Shown here piece after piece: positions 28,289 to 37,060 of a DNA stretch of 64,000 bases; positions within the stretch are counted from its first letter, which is position 1, and every line of letters begins with the position of its first letter. The translations under genes and the position numbers were made by a program. Below the pieces are notes generated by a model that worked only from the letters and a program-made list of their open reading frames with translations, had not been told where the DNA came from and ran no database searches. Source of the stretch: Stieleria bergensis (lineage in GTDB: Bacteria; Planctomycetota; Planctomycetia; Pirellulales; Pirellulaceae); assembly GCA_007745635.1 (NCBI GenBank), contig CP036272.1, positions 6,935,566 to 6,999,565 of the forward strand, given 5' to 3'.

Positions 28289-28366
28289 TCCTCCTGCGGT
28301 TGTCGCGTTGGCAATGGACGTCGTTGTCCGCTCGCGATTCACAAACCTCTTAGGAGACCACGATCA

Positions 28367-28531
28367 ATGTTCGGTTCCGCTAACAGCAAAGTCAAATTGC
28401 AAACCAAGTACAACAAGCTCATGCAAGAAGCCTATGACCTCTCAACCGTGAATCGCAAGAAAAGCGATCAGAAGCGGGCTGAGGCTGAAGAGATCGGCCA
28501 GCAACTGGACGAACTGGAACGGCAATCCTAA
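28367..28531 (+). CDS. Small Lacal_2735-like (DUF6435) protein
   Basis: 54 residues, ATG at 28367 with AGGAG eleven bases upstream. MFGSANSKVKLQTKYNKLM, EAYDLSTVNRKKSDQKRAEA and EEIGQQLDELE match the small helical Lacal_2735 family. The family is a short coiled coil with no known role. Confidence 0.75.
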   Translation: MFGSANSKVKLQTKYNKLMQEAYDLSTVNRKKSDQKRAEAEEIGQQLDELERQS

Positions 28532-28953
28532 ACACTTCGATCATGTCTGGCGAAATCGGGTTCGTGGTCGGCCCGTCCCCGTAAATTGATGCTCAACGCG
28601 CCAAACCGTCTCGGACAAACACTGGCGCCAGAGCGGTCAAAGCAACGGCGCTGCTGAACCAGCATTCTTGGTTTCAATGATGAACCGCCTTCGCAGCGAA
28701 TCGGCCACCTCCTCTCGACCTCCGATCGGAGTCTCTCAAGCCCGGGCTGTGTTGAACAGACACTACTCCCCCCAAGATCACTAGGCAAGCGAACCGCCCA
28801 CGGGGCGGATGGGTACATCACTGGCCCCCGGGGACAGCCGCCATCTTGCGGTTCTTTTCTATCTTCCGACCCATTTTTCCGTTGTACTGGGACACGGCGC
28901 GTCTAGCTTGCAGGCTCAAACAGTTTTGTTGCCCCATCTAGCCTGCCAAGACG
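28532..28953. other. Intergenic stretch with no supportable gene
   Basis: About 420 bases. A 97-codon frame on the minus strand has atypical codons and no motif. Likely contains the promoter of the PEP-CTERM gene. Confidence 0.4.
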
Positions 28954-29684
28954 ATGTCAACTCAAAGACTCCTGTCGGTTACCTGCCTGACACTTTTCTC
29001 CGTACTATGGACCAGCCACTCCGAAGCGGGGATCATGAACTGGTACAACCAGGCGAAATCGATCTCCGGCAATGTCGTGGCTGATAAGACCGGATACACC
29101 TTTAACGGTGGCAACAGCGCGATTCAATACAACTTCGGCGACCTAGACGAAGACAACAACACAACCACTGTCGGCGCCGGTGCGGCTTTTGAATTCATCT
29201 ACAACGCATCCAACAATGGAGGTTCCATTGCGTTTGCCAAGTACGAAGGTTGGGCTGGCGAGGACACGATCCTAAAGCTGGAACAGTGGAGAAACACCGG
29301 AGTTTTCGGCATTACAATCCGTGGATACTCGGATCACCGATTCCCAAGCGCGTCCTCGCTCTTCGATGCCGACACGCACGTGATCTTCAATAACCGTCCG
29401 GATGGTGAGATGGAGATTTACCTTAATGGTGTCTCCGCGGGGTCGCTACACGCGGTTCGTGGATTGTGAATGGTGATCTGCCGGGCCAAACCAACTATCT
29501 CGGTGGCAGCCCAAATGAATCACTCGTCGGCGAGATTTTTGGCGTGGGAACCTACGAACGCGCCTTAACCCCAGAAGAGATCGGTGGCCTAGCGCGAGCG
29601 TTCGCTGTCCCCGAGCCAAGCTCGCTAGCAATGCTTTCCATTGGTTGCGTTGGACTGATGTTCCGCCGCCGCAAACGTGCGTAA
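28954..29684 (+). pseudogene. LamG-like PEP-CTERM protein with a frameshift
   Basis: Frame 1 (28954-29469) begins with a signal peptide (MSTQRLLSVTCLTLFSVL) and a LamG/concanavalin-like domain. It stops at 29469 after GSLHAVRGL. The homologous continuation lies in the -1 frame and reads GSWIVNGDLPGQTNYLGGSP, then GVGTYERALTPEEI, a standard LamG ending, and the sorting signal VPEPSSLAMLSIGCVGLMF-RRRKRA. A one-base loss near 29430-29455 explains this. PEP-CTERM proteins are cut by exosortase and exported. Either a real mutation or a sequencing error; both halves are otherwise well preserved. Confidence 0.8.
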
Positions 29685-29712
29685 AGCACACTCGATTGAA
29701 ATTCAGTGATTG

Positions 29713-29741
29713 AAAGGCACGCCACAAAGCGTGCCTTTTTT
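29713..29741 (+). terminator. Rho-independent terminator
   Basis: Stem AAAGGCACGC / GCGTGCCTTT with a 6-base loop, followed by a T-run. It lies 28 bases after the PEP-CTERM gene. Confidence 0.9.
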
Positions 29742-29815
29742 AATGCGCGCCTTGGAACTCCTCAACCCGATCCCGTTCAAGTGCGGTTGAATGCTTGCAA
29801 CACGCATTCGATAGA

Positions 29816-29887
29816 GTGCCGTGCTTGCACGCACCAATCAAACCGTAGAATGCCTGCGAGAAAATTGGTGCGTGCAAAGCACGGCAC
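29816..29887. repeat. Long near-perfect inverted repeat
   Basis: GTGCCGTGCTTGCACGCACC and its continuation CAAT (29816-29838) pair with 29864-29887 with a single extra base. The loop is 25 bases. It would form a 23-bp hairpin between the terminator and the sulfatase gene. Confidence 0.85.
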
Positions 29888-30001
29888 CCTACACGGCGGG
29901 TACCAACGCTTGCTGAACGACGATGTAGAATGGTCCTCTTTGACCTGAGAACCTAAACCAAGATGACCTCAACCGCCGGGGTCATTCACAGAGGAAGACG
30001 C

Positions 30002-31306
30002 ATGCTCACCCGGTTGCTATCACTTGTTGTTTTCTCAATGACTGCGCTACCACTGTGGGCAGCGGACAAGCCGAACGTCATCATGATTCTCTGTGACGAC
30101 GTCGGATTCGAGTGTTTTAGTGCTTATGGCAGCCATGAATACGCGACTCCCCGGCTGGACGCCTTGGCGGCTGGCGGCGTTCGTTTTGAAAACTGCCACT
30201 CCACGCCGCTTTGCACTCCCAGCCGCGTGAATTTGATGACCGGCAAGTCCAACGTCTATAACTACAATGACTTTGGCGTTTATCCCAAAGGCGAGCCAAC
30301 GTTTGCCAACCATTTCAAACAGCATGGCTATGCGACCGCTGTTGCAGGAAAGTGGCAGTTACTAACAAAGAAGGGCGGCATCACACCGCAGGACGCTGGT
30401 TTTGATAGCTATTGCCTGTGGAACTTCCCGGGCGGAGGGTCCAAGCGGTATTGGAATCCATCGTTGGTCCAGAACGGCAAATTATTGGATCTTCCAGCCG
30501 AAAGCTATGGCCCTGACATCACGACGAACTTCCTGATTGATTTCATCAAGAGGAATCAAGATGGACCGTTCCTGGCCTACTTTCCGATGATCTTGCCGCA
30601 CAATCCATTCCCCGTCACTCCAGACAGCAAAGTTCCTAAGTCAACAGACAGTAAAAGCAATTTCATCGACATGGTGCAGTACATCGACAAAAACGTTGGT
30701 CGCTTGGAGGACACCTTAAAAGAGCTTGGACTCAGAGAGAACACGCTGATCATCTTCACCGGCGACAACGGCACCAACTCCGTCCTAACATCGGAACTCA
30801 ATGGCCAGCAAATTCGCGGCGGGAAAGGCTACACTCACGACTACGGCACCCACGTCCCATTAATCGTCAACTGGCCGGGCAAAGCATCGGGCGGGCAAGT
30901 CGTCGATGATCTGGTTTGCTTCTCGGATCTATTCCCCACCATGGTCCAGGCTGCTGGCCTGCCGGCAAAAACAATCGAAGACGGCGATGGCTGGAGTTTC
31001 TGGCCGCAGTGCATTGGCCAACGCGGCAAACAGCGCGAAGCGATCTACTGCTACTATTTTCCCAGGCCATCAGCGAAGAAATACAACGACAAATACAGCC
31101 ACTACGAAGTTCGCTTTGCCCGAGACAAACGCTACAAGCTTTACGACAATGGCCAGCTCTACGACACCGTGAATGACGTGCTTGAAAAGCAGCCGATTGG
31201 CAGCGATCCAGCCAATGCCACCATCCACTCCGTGCGTCAGAAACTGCAAGCGGTAATCGACTCCTATCCAGCAGCGGGACAGAACGCGAATCGAAGAAAA
31301 CCCTAG
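30002..31306 (+). CDS. Sulfatase (arylsulfatase A-like, formylglycine type)
   Basis: 434 residues from ATG 30002, which follows GAGGAAG and starts a signal peptide (MLTRLLSLVVFSMTALPLWA). An in-frame ATG at 29963 is less likely. The signature is CTPSR with Cys71 as the residue converted to formylglycine. Metal ligands fit CDDVGFE near 31-37 and FTGDNGT. The substrate is a sulfate ester, probably in a polysaccharide. The stop codon overlaps that of the convergent sialidase frame by four bases (palindromic CTAG). Confidence 0.9.
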   Translation: MLTRLLSLVVFSMTALPLWAADKPNVIMILCDDVGFECFSAYGSHEYATPRLDALAAGGVRFENCHSTPLCTPSRVNLMTGKSNVYNYNDFGVYPKGEPTFANHFKQHGYATAVAGKWQLLTKKGGITPQDAGFDSYCLWNFPGGGSKRYWNPSLVQNGKLLDLPAESYGPDITTNFLIDFIKRNQDGPFLAYFPMILPHNPFPVTPDSKVPKSTDSKSNFIDMVQYIDKNVGRLEDTLKELGLRENTLIIFTGDNGTNSVLTSELNGQQIRGGKGYTHDYGTHVPLIVNWPGKASGGQVVDDLVCFSDLFPTMVQAAGLPAKTIEDGDGWSFWPQCIGQRGKQREAIYCYYFPRPSAKKYNDKYSHYEVRFARDKRYKLYDNGQLYDTVNDVLEKQPIGSDPANATIHSVRQKLQAVIDSYPAAGQNANRRKP

Positions 31307-32703
31307 AACCCTTCTGAAGGCAACTTGGGTCGCACCGAATCCTCTGCGTGGCCAGAGAGAAGCTGATCAAATGGAATCTTGATGAATGATTCCGTTCGAT
31401 AACCGTTGTCTTCAAACAAGCATAAGAGGCTCTTTTGATCCGGTGACACCTGCAATGCCGAGTACGCAAAGTGTCCCGGAATGACTTTGACGATCTGCCA
31501 AGACTGGCCATGATTCCGTGAAACCGCAAACTGACCCGCTTTTCGGCCTGCTGCTGAGGGAAACGAAGCCCACAAGTCCCAGTTACCATCTGGTTTGACG
31601 GGGCCTTTGACAACCGCCCCCATGCAAGCGACCGATGGCAAAGTCGTGTCCTCTTGCAGAGCCGTCCATGTTTCCCCACCATCGCGACTGATGGCTTTCT
31701 TGCGAAAACGCTTGCCACCTTGGTTGCGACTGATCAAAACCAAGTCACCGTTGGCTGCCTGGACGACCTGACATTCGTTAGGAAAACCCAACTGGCTGGC
31801 GTCTTGCAGGAATTCAGTACGCTGCCAGGACTGGCCATTGTCATCACTGTAAGCGACCACAACTCGCCACTCACGCGATCGCTTACCGCCCTGTGTCACT
31901 GGATAGGTGCCCCACAGCCCCGTCACGATTCTTCCTTGATGCGGCCCCTTCGTCAACTGGATCATGGCGCCTGGGGTGTTGGCATTTAGCAAGGCGGGAT
32001 GTTTGACCTGCCGGCTAATATCAACTGGCTGGGACCAGGTTAAACCGTCATCATCACTATGGCACAGGAATGTCAACACATTGGCTGTGGGATCATCGTA
32101 GCCAAGACTGGCCATTTTAATCCAACCGGCATCGCGGGCATGTCGCCCATAGGGAAACCGCGCGAACATCAACAGGATCCGGCCATTGTCTAACTGAACC
32201 GTAAGCGGATCGTTGATCGAGTTCTTGCCGTCTTCGTACGCAACGATCTCTTCGCTCCAAGTCTTGCCACCGTCAGTGCTTCGCTTAAGCACAATGTCAT
32301 TCTGTGCGTGATCATGCAGCCCCAATCGGCGCTCGCTGAACGCCAGGATGCTTCCTTGCTTGGTGACCAGCAACGACGGAATGCGATAGCCAAACTGCTT
32401 GGCATCCTTAGCATGTCCCAGACGCGGAACACCATCAGGAATTTCACGCTGCTGAAAGAGGGTTTGTCGTTGCAGCGGCCATTCAACTTCAGAAGCCAGC
32501 GCGATCTCCAGGTGATCGATCAAGACACCTGTCTTTGGGGGACTAGTGACCAAAAATCGCAGTTGCTGGACTCCCTTGTCAACTGGCACAACGACGCGGG
32601 AGAGAAATCCACGACCAACACGTACCTTCTGATCACCGTTGAAGATTTCCTGCCAGCCGCTTGCATTCTTTGCCTCGATACGAAATGAAAAGGGCTTTCT
32701 CAC
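31303..32703 (-). CDS. Exo-alpha-sialidase (BNR) module, separated from a sulfatase by an in-frame TAG
   Basis: The frame from the first GTG (32703) has 466 codons. It shows the RIP motif (GYRIPSLLV) and five Asp boxes (STDGGKTW, SDDDGLTW, SDDNGQSW, SRDGGETW, SRNHGQSW), which build the six-bladed sialidase propeller. It has no signal peptide. The first 70 residues continue a beta-sandwich domain that begins in the upstream sulfatase frame; the two frames are identical in phase with only TAG CGA TGG ACG between. It is thus probably the second half of one long protein. Alternatives: real separate gene without export, or dead remnant. Confidence 0.8.
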   Translation of the reverse strand: MRKPFSFRIEAKNASGWQEIFNGDQKVRVGRGFLSRVVVPVDKGVQQLRFLVTSPPKTGVLIDHLEIALASEVEWPLQRQTLFQQREIPDGVPRLGHAKDAKQFGYRIPSLLVTKQGSILAFSERRLGLHDHAQNDIVLKRSTDGGKTWSEEIVAYEDGKNSINDPLTVQLDNGRILLMFARFPYGRHARDAGWIKMASLGYDDPTANVLTFLCHSDDDGLTWSQPVDISRQVKHPALLNANTPGAMIQLTKGPHQGRIVTGLWGTYPVTQGGKRSREWRVVVAYSDDNGQSWQRTEFLQDASQLGFPNECQVVQAANGDLVLISRNQGGKRFRKKAISRDGGETWTALQEDTTLPSVACMGAVVKGPVKPDGNWDLWASFPSAAGRKAGQFAVSRNHGQSWQIVKVIPGHFAYSALQVSPDQKSLLCLFEDNGYRTESFIKIPFDQLLSGHAEDSVRPKLPSEGF

Positions 32704-32712
32704 CGTCCATCG

Positions 32713-32715
32713 CTA
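32713..32715 (-). other. In-frame TAG between sulfatase and sialidase modules
   Basis: The minus strand reads GTT CTT GCG TTT TGG GCC TAG CGA in the common frame of both modules. GAG or CAG to TAG by a single base change would explain it. The flanking protein sequence (SVLAFWA, then RWTVRKPFSFRIEA) is continuous across the stop. Confidence 0.8.
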
Positions 32716-34500
32716 GGCCCAAAACGCAAGAACACTTTCTGCAGCCACCTTTTCAGCCAACTGCAATGTCGCCACCGTCTTGGTCCCGCCGGTCAGCTGC
32801 AAACATTGCTGACCGGTTTTGGCGTGCCGATCATCGATCAGTGCGCGACCGGCGTTAACATGCCAAGCACCAAGCTTCGTTTGCAGGTTACTGAAGTTGC
32901 CGGGCCGTGCCCGCTCAAATCCCAAGACACGATCCGACACATCGCCGCCGCCCCCTTGAGATCCCTCGGGTTCCCTTGAACGCTCTTTCCACTCGGCAGA
33001 CGTCACCAACGACTGTAACTGCGTGGACAAACGCGATGCTAATTCAGGATTCTCGGCGGCGAGGTTCTCTGTCTCCACCAGACCGCCGGAATAGTCATAG
33101 AGTTCTGTCGCGCGCACTTGACCGGACGCTTTGTGCACCCACTTCGTCAAACGATGAGTTGGCGTGCGCAGCGAATATCCCATTAAGCCTCCGGCCCTGG
33201 GGTACTGACTGACCGCCGCTGATTTGATGACCTGTTCGGGATCACCGAGAACGGAAACCAAGCTGCTGCCTTCCAACTGTTCGTTCACTGGCAACCCAGC
33301 CAGTTCAGCCAAGGTCGGATACAGGTCCACAAGTTCCACCAGAGAATCACTGGCCTGTCCAGCGGCGTGCATGCCGGGAGCACGGATAATCAGTGGGACC
33401 CGAGTATCGAGTTCAAAGTTCGTTGTCTTTCCCCACAAGCCTTGCTCGCCAAGGTGATAACCATGATCCCCATAGAGCACGACGATCGTTCGCTCGCTTA
33501 ACCCCGTCTGTTGCAGTTCCCTGAGCACACGCCCGATCTGCGCATCGATATAGCTGACACAGGCGTAGTAAGCTTGACGAACGCGGCGCTGATTCACATC
33601 AGGAATCGGGCCGGAACCAGGCTGGTCGGTGTAACGCCTTAGTTCACCGGAACGATGTCCCGCAAAGGGTGGCGCGTTGTCAGGCAAGTTGACATCAGCC
33701 GGCAGATCAACACCTTCGTACAGGTCGAAATACTTCTTGGGGGCAATGTAGGGCGAGTGCGGCTTGATGAAACCAACGGCTAGAAAGAACGGTTGATCTT
33801 GATCGCCTAGCTCGCTGAGTCGCTCAATTGCCGCATTGGCCACCTGGCCGTCATACAAGACATTATCCGCCACATCAGGCGATTCCGTCGCGGGCCCGAA
33901 CACCAGTTTTGTCGTCCAGTCATCTGGCCCAGGATTCTGGGGACGGTAGATCTTTTCATAGATCGACTTCGCGGCCGCGATGCCTTGCTCTGTATAGTAG
34001 TAGCGCGGTCCAAAGCGGAGCGCGGGAACGGACCAGCTTTCGGGATCCCCCATGGTGTCCCATTTGGTGACACTGGCGCCGTCGGGAAAAACGCCGTGGT
34101 AGATCTTTCCAATGGCGGCGGCATGATAGCCATGCCGCTTGAAATGCTGCGGCAGTGTGACGATGTCAGGATGCTGAGTGCGAAAGTGCGAATGATTCCC
34201 AGTCACACCAATGGAATCGGGCCGCATCCCGGTCATCAAACTCGTGCGTGATGGATTGCACACAGCTTGCTGGCAGTACGCATGATTGAATCGACGTCCA
34301 CTAGCGGCAAACGCATCAATGTTTGGGCTATGGATATGCGAGGCGCCGTAACAGCCAAGTTCGGGACGCAAATCGTCAACCGCGATGAACAGCACGTTCG
34401 GTCGCGACTGACGTTTGGAAATCAGTTGGGTCGCCTGACCCGACGAAGAATTAGCAAGAAAACAAAGCAGCCACAGCGTAGCGAGCGATCGGCACATCAT
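32713..34500 (-). CDS. Sulfatase (iduronate-2-sulfatase-like) with start of a CBM-like domain
   Basis: 595 residues. Signal peptide MMCRSLATLWLLCFLANSSSG. The active-site motif is CNPSR (Cys81). VDDLRPELGCYG, FFLAVGFIKPHSPY, YGDHGYHLGEQGLWGKTTNF and an ending of the catalytic part near residue 500 fit the iduronate-2-sulfatase-like group. Residues 515-595 (VLGFERARPG to SVLAFWA) do not belong to the sulfatase fold; they form the first half of the domain completed in the sialidase frame. A second ATG follows the first directly, so the start may be 34497. Confidence 0.88.
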   Translation of the reverse strand: MMCRSLATLWLLCFLANSSSGQATQLISKRQSRPNVLFIAVDDLRPELGCYGASHIHSPNIDAFAASGRRFNHAYCQQAVCNPSRTSLMTGMRPDSIGVTGNHSHFRTQHPDIVTLPQHFKRHGYHAAAIGKIYHGVFPDGASVTKWDTMGDPESWSVPALRFGPRYYYTEQGIAAAKSIYEKIYRPQNPGPDDWTTKLVFGPATESPDVADNVLYDGQVANAAIERLSELGDQDQPFFLAVGFIKPHSPYIAPKKYFDLYEGVDLPADVNLPDNAPPFAGHRSGELRRYTDQPGSGPIPDVNQRRVRQAYYACVSYIDAQIGRVLRELQQTGLSERTIVVLYGDHGYHLGEQGLWGKTTNFELDTRVPLIIRAPGMHAAGQASDSLVELVDLYPTLAELAGLPVNEQLEGSSLVSVLGDPEQVIKSAAVSQYPRAGGLMGYSLRTPTHRLTKWVHKASGQVRATELYDYSGGLVETENLAAENPELASRLSTQLQSLVTSAEWKERSREPEGSQGGGGDVSDRVLGFERARPGNFSNLQTKLGAWHVNAGRALIDDRHAKTGQQCLQLTGGTKTVATLQLAEKVAAESVLAFWA

Positions 34501-34791
34501 GTTTCAACATCAATCGGCAGAGAACAGGTTTTCGTCATATCATGTTATAACACGAATGTCATTGCCAGAGAACGAAAACTTTGCCAGCCGATCCCACAAA
34601 CTGCCAGAGCGATCAAGCGCGACGCCGGTTAGCCGAAAGACATTACCAAAACCTACAGTGCTAGAGGACGCCTTAAAGGCCCCTGCCAGTGGACTGCTGC
34701 GTCATCCAAGGACGACACAGCGTTCACGATTCCCGCAGCGAACACTTGTTGCGCCACGCAAGATCAAGCCGTCGGCGCTGGCAACAGTGCC

Positions 34792-36387
34792 TCAGTTTTC
34801 CAGCTGTTTTAGATCGAAACCTTTCTTCTCTAACAGCTGCTTGATGTCCTCGATTTTGCGAAAGCGTTCGATGGTCATTGGTCCTGTATAGACTTCGCTT
34901 TGAAGCTTTCGCGGCGGATCGATTTGATAGGTCTTCATCAGCTCGGCAACCGATTTATTGAACGTCACCAGCGTCCAAGTCTTTTCTGTCCAGCTGTTCA
35001 TGAACACATCGTAGCGTTCTTGAGGATCCTGCCAGAGATCGTAAACCGCTGGCACGGTTGCAATGTACCTCTCTGGCCCACGCCAACCCAACTCTGGTGC
35101 CGGTGCTTCCGTTCCCGCCATGGCCCCGTTGTCGCCGCGCAAGTTAAACACGGCCTTCCATTTACCGGAGCGGACAGCGCCGGGAGACAACTCTGTTTCG
35201 GTGAAGTAATACCAAGTGTCCCGTTTCCAACCGTCCTGGCCCATCAACAACGGTGTCATATCATAGCTATCAAACACGATCGGCTTCCCTTCACGATCCA
35301 GCTTGGGCACATCGACGCCAGCGAGCGAGGCAAAGGTTGCCAAGAGATCCAAACCGCCAACAATCTCATGTGACTCACGGCCAGCCTCGATTGTCCCGGG
35401 CCACCAAGCTAGCGCCGGCACGCGGCTACCGCCTTCTCGACAATTCCCTTTTGTCCCGCGAAACGGCGTGTAACCCGAGTCTGGATGAACATCTTGCCAG
35501 GCACCGTTATCGACCGTGTAGATCACCAAAGTCTTTTCCTTGATCCCCAATGCCTCGATCTTTTTCAGCACTTCGCCAACGTGATGATCGAGCTCAACAA
35601 CAGAATCTGCGTATGGACTCTTCGCTGGAGACGCTCCCTTGAACGCCTTGGCAGGCAGGTTGGGCTGGTGGTTTTTGCCGAAGTTGATGCTCATCAGAAA
35701 CGGCTTGTCTTGCTTTGCGAGTTTCTCCATGTGCTCCAAGGAAACCTTCGTTGTCAGCATATCGATTTCGGCGATGTTTCGATCGTCGATCTTGGCGACT
35801 TCTCGCACTTTGCCACCGGCTTCGCCTTCCAGAAGACCCGTGGTGACCTTTTCGAAGAAGGCTCGCAGTTCGGGATCCATGTCAGGGTTGAACGATTCAA
35901 GCGGATAGGTGTAGGCGTTGAGGTGATACAAGAACGTGTTCCGCATCACATCAAACCCGTGGTTGATGGGCATCGCATAGTCGGCTTCGCCCAAATGCCA
36001 CTTTCCTGAATAGAACGTGTTGTAACCGGCTTGCTTCAACACCGAGGCATAGGTCCATTCCGCAGCTGGCAAGCCACCGCCTTGTCCCTGAAAGGCCACG
36101 GTTGTCATGCCACTTCGGTTGGGGATTCGGCCAGTGAGCATCGCCGCCCGGCCGGGCGTACAACTAGGCTGACCATAGAAGGACCAGAACTTCATGCCTT
36201 CACGAGCCATCCGATCAAAGTTAGGCGTGGGCATCCCTCGGCCGACCCCGCCACCATAGCAACCGAAGTCTCCGTATCCTGTGTCGTCAGAAATCAAGAC
36301 AACGATGTTCGGCTTTTCAGCCAAACTCAGGGAGGCCAGCGGCACTAAAACAACGGCGGTAATCCCTAAGAGGCGAAGGAGAACCAT
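34792..36387 (-). CDS. Sulfatase (arylsulfatase, formylglycine type)
   Basis: 531 residues from ATG 36387, where a signal peptide begins (MVLLRLLGITAVVLVPLASL). The open frame continues to 36591 without coding character. Active-site motif SCTPGR with Cys76; ISDDTGYGDFGCYGGG gives metal ligands; SGKWHLGEADY and VDNGAWQDVHPDSGYTPFRG are typical. The length fits arylsulfatases. It is 291 bases upstream of the sulfatase-sialidase gene on the same strand. Confidence 0.9.
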   Translation of the reverse strand: MVLLRLLGITAVVLVPLASLSLAEKPNIVVLISDDTGYGDFGCYGGGVGRGMPTPNFDRMAREGMKFWSFYGQPSCTPGRAAMLTGRIPNRSGMTTVAFQGQGGGLPAAEWTYASVLKQAGYNTFYSGKWHLGEADYAMPINHGFDVMRNTFLYHLNAYTYPLESFNPDMDPELRAFFEKVTTGLLEGEAGGKVREVAKIDDRNIAEIDMLTTKVSLEHMEKLAKQDKPFLMSINFGKNHQPNLPAKAFKGASPAKSPYADSVVELDHHVGEVLKKIEALGIKEKTLVIYTVDNGAWQDVHPDSGYTPFRGTKGNCREGGSRVPALAWWPGTIEAGRESHEIVGGLDLLATFASLAGVDVPKLDREGKPIVFDSYDMTPLLMGQDGWKRDTWYYFTETELSPGAVRSGKWKAVFNLRGDNGAMAGTEAPAPELGWRGPERYIATVPAVYDLWQDPQERYDVFMNSWTEKTWTLVTFNKSVAELMKTYQIDPPRKLQSEVYTGPMTIERFRKIEDIKQLLEKKGFDLKQLEN

Positions 36388-36545
36388 AGCTAAAATCCTG
36401 TGAGTCAATGGATATAAACTGTACTTGCTGCAACTCAACACGTTGAAGCAAAAAACTGTACGCCATTGGATTGCGCCGCCTGGTTGATTCCCAGGGCGGG
36501 CATGAGGTTGAGCCGCCATCGGGCAAGAGACCCGGCACTGTTTCC

Positions 36546-36564
36546 GGCCAAGCAATGCTTGGCC
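36546..36564. repeat. 19-bp palindrome
   Basis: GGCCAAGCA-A-TGCTTGGCC in the intergenic region between the sulfatase and ArsR genes. It may be a regulator site or a hairpin. Confidence 0.5.
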
Positions 36565-36601
36565 CCACGGGGAATGACGAAGAAAACACAAGAAACACTC
36601 A

Positions 36602-36629
36602 TTGACATCTCGTGAGATAGCGATATATT
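36602..36629 (+). promoter_or_regulatory. Sigma-70-type promoter with embedded operator palindrome
   Basis: TTGACA (36602-36607), 16-bp spacer, TATATT (36624-36629). The spacer contains the perfect palindrome ATCTCGTGAGAT (36607-36618). This placement is typical for autoregulated ArsR repressors. It lies 20 bases upstream of the ArsR start. Confidence 0.65.
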
Positions 36630-36648
36630 GATAACAGAGAGTTTACAA

Positions 36649-36993
36649 ATGGCAAAGAAAACCACCAAGACACAGACGGCAGCGACATCCAAGCCAGCCG
36701 GCAGCCCCGAAGCATTCGCAGAAGCGGCGGAATGCCTCAAGACGCTGGCTCATCCGGTACGGCTGCGGATCGTGCAATTACTGCTACATGGCCGATACAC
36801 CGTGGGCGAGATTGCTGAAGACTGCGGGATCCCAGACAACGTGGCATCAGAGCATCTACGCCTGATGCAGCGCTGCGGATTCTTCACCAGTGCTCGAGAT
36901 GGCCGGCGAGTGTACTACCAGATCGCTGAGGCACACTTAGCGAACCTCATGAACTGTATTGAGAGCCGATTCCTGGACTCGGCAAAACCGTAA
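36649..36993 (+). CDS. ArsR-family transcriptional repressor of the sulfur operon
   Basis: 114 residues from ATG 36649. Winged-helix DNA-binding domain: LKTLAHPVRLRIVQLLL, TVGEIAEDCGIPDNVASEHL, RLMQRCGFFTSARDGRRVYY. Cys29, Cys59, Cys76 and Cys103 are candidates for thiol-based sensing, as in persulfide-sensing relatives (BigR/SqrR). Which pair is used cannot be told; the positions do not clearly match those proteins. It heads a run of sulfur genes and probably controls them through the palindrome in its promoter. Confidence 0.87.
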   Translation: MAKKTTKTQTAATSKPAGSPEAFAEAAECLKTLAHPVRLRIVQLLLHGRYTVGEIAEDCGIPDNVASEHLRLMQRCGFFTSARDGRRVYYQIAEAHLANLMNCIESRFLDSAKP

Positions 36994-37060
36994 CCCTTTT
37001 TTTGGACAAACACCTCGTCGGCTCACGACATGTCGACTATTAGAATCGAAGGAGATTCCC

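Noticed and set aside
30867-31718. 283-codon minus-strand frame across the sulfatase and sialidase ends
   Set aside because: It runs through two real genes with recognised motifs and has no domain of its own.
32713-32715. TAG read as pyrrolysine
   Set aside because: No pyrrolysine genes are seen and planctomycetes are not known for it; a Glu or Gln codon changed by one base is simpler.
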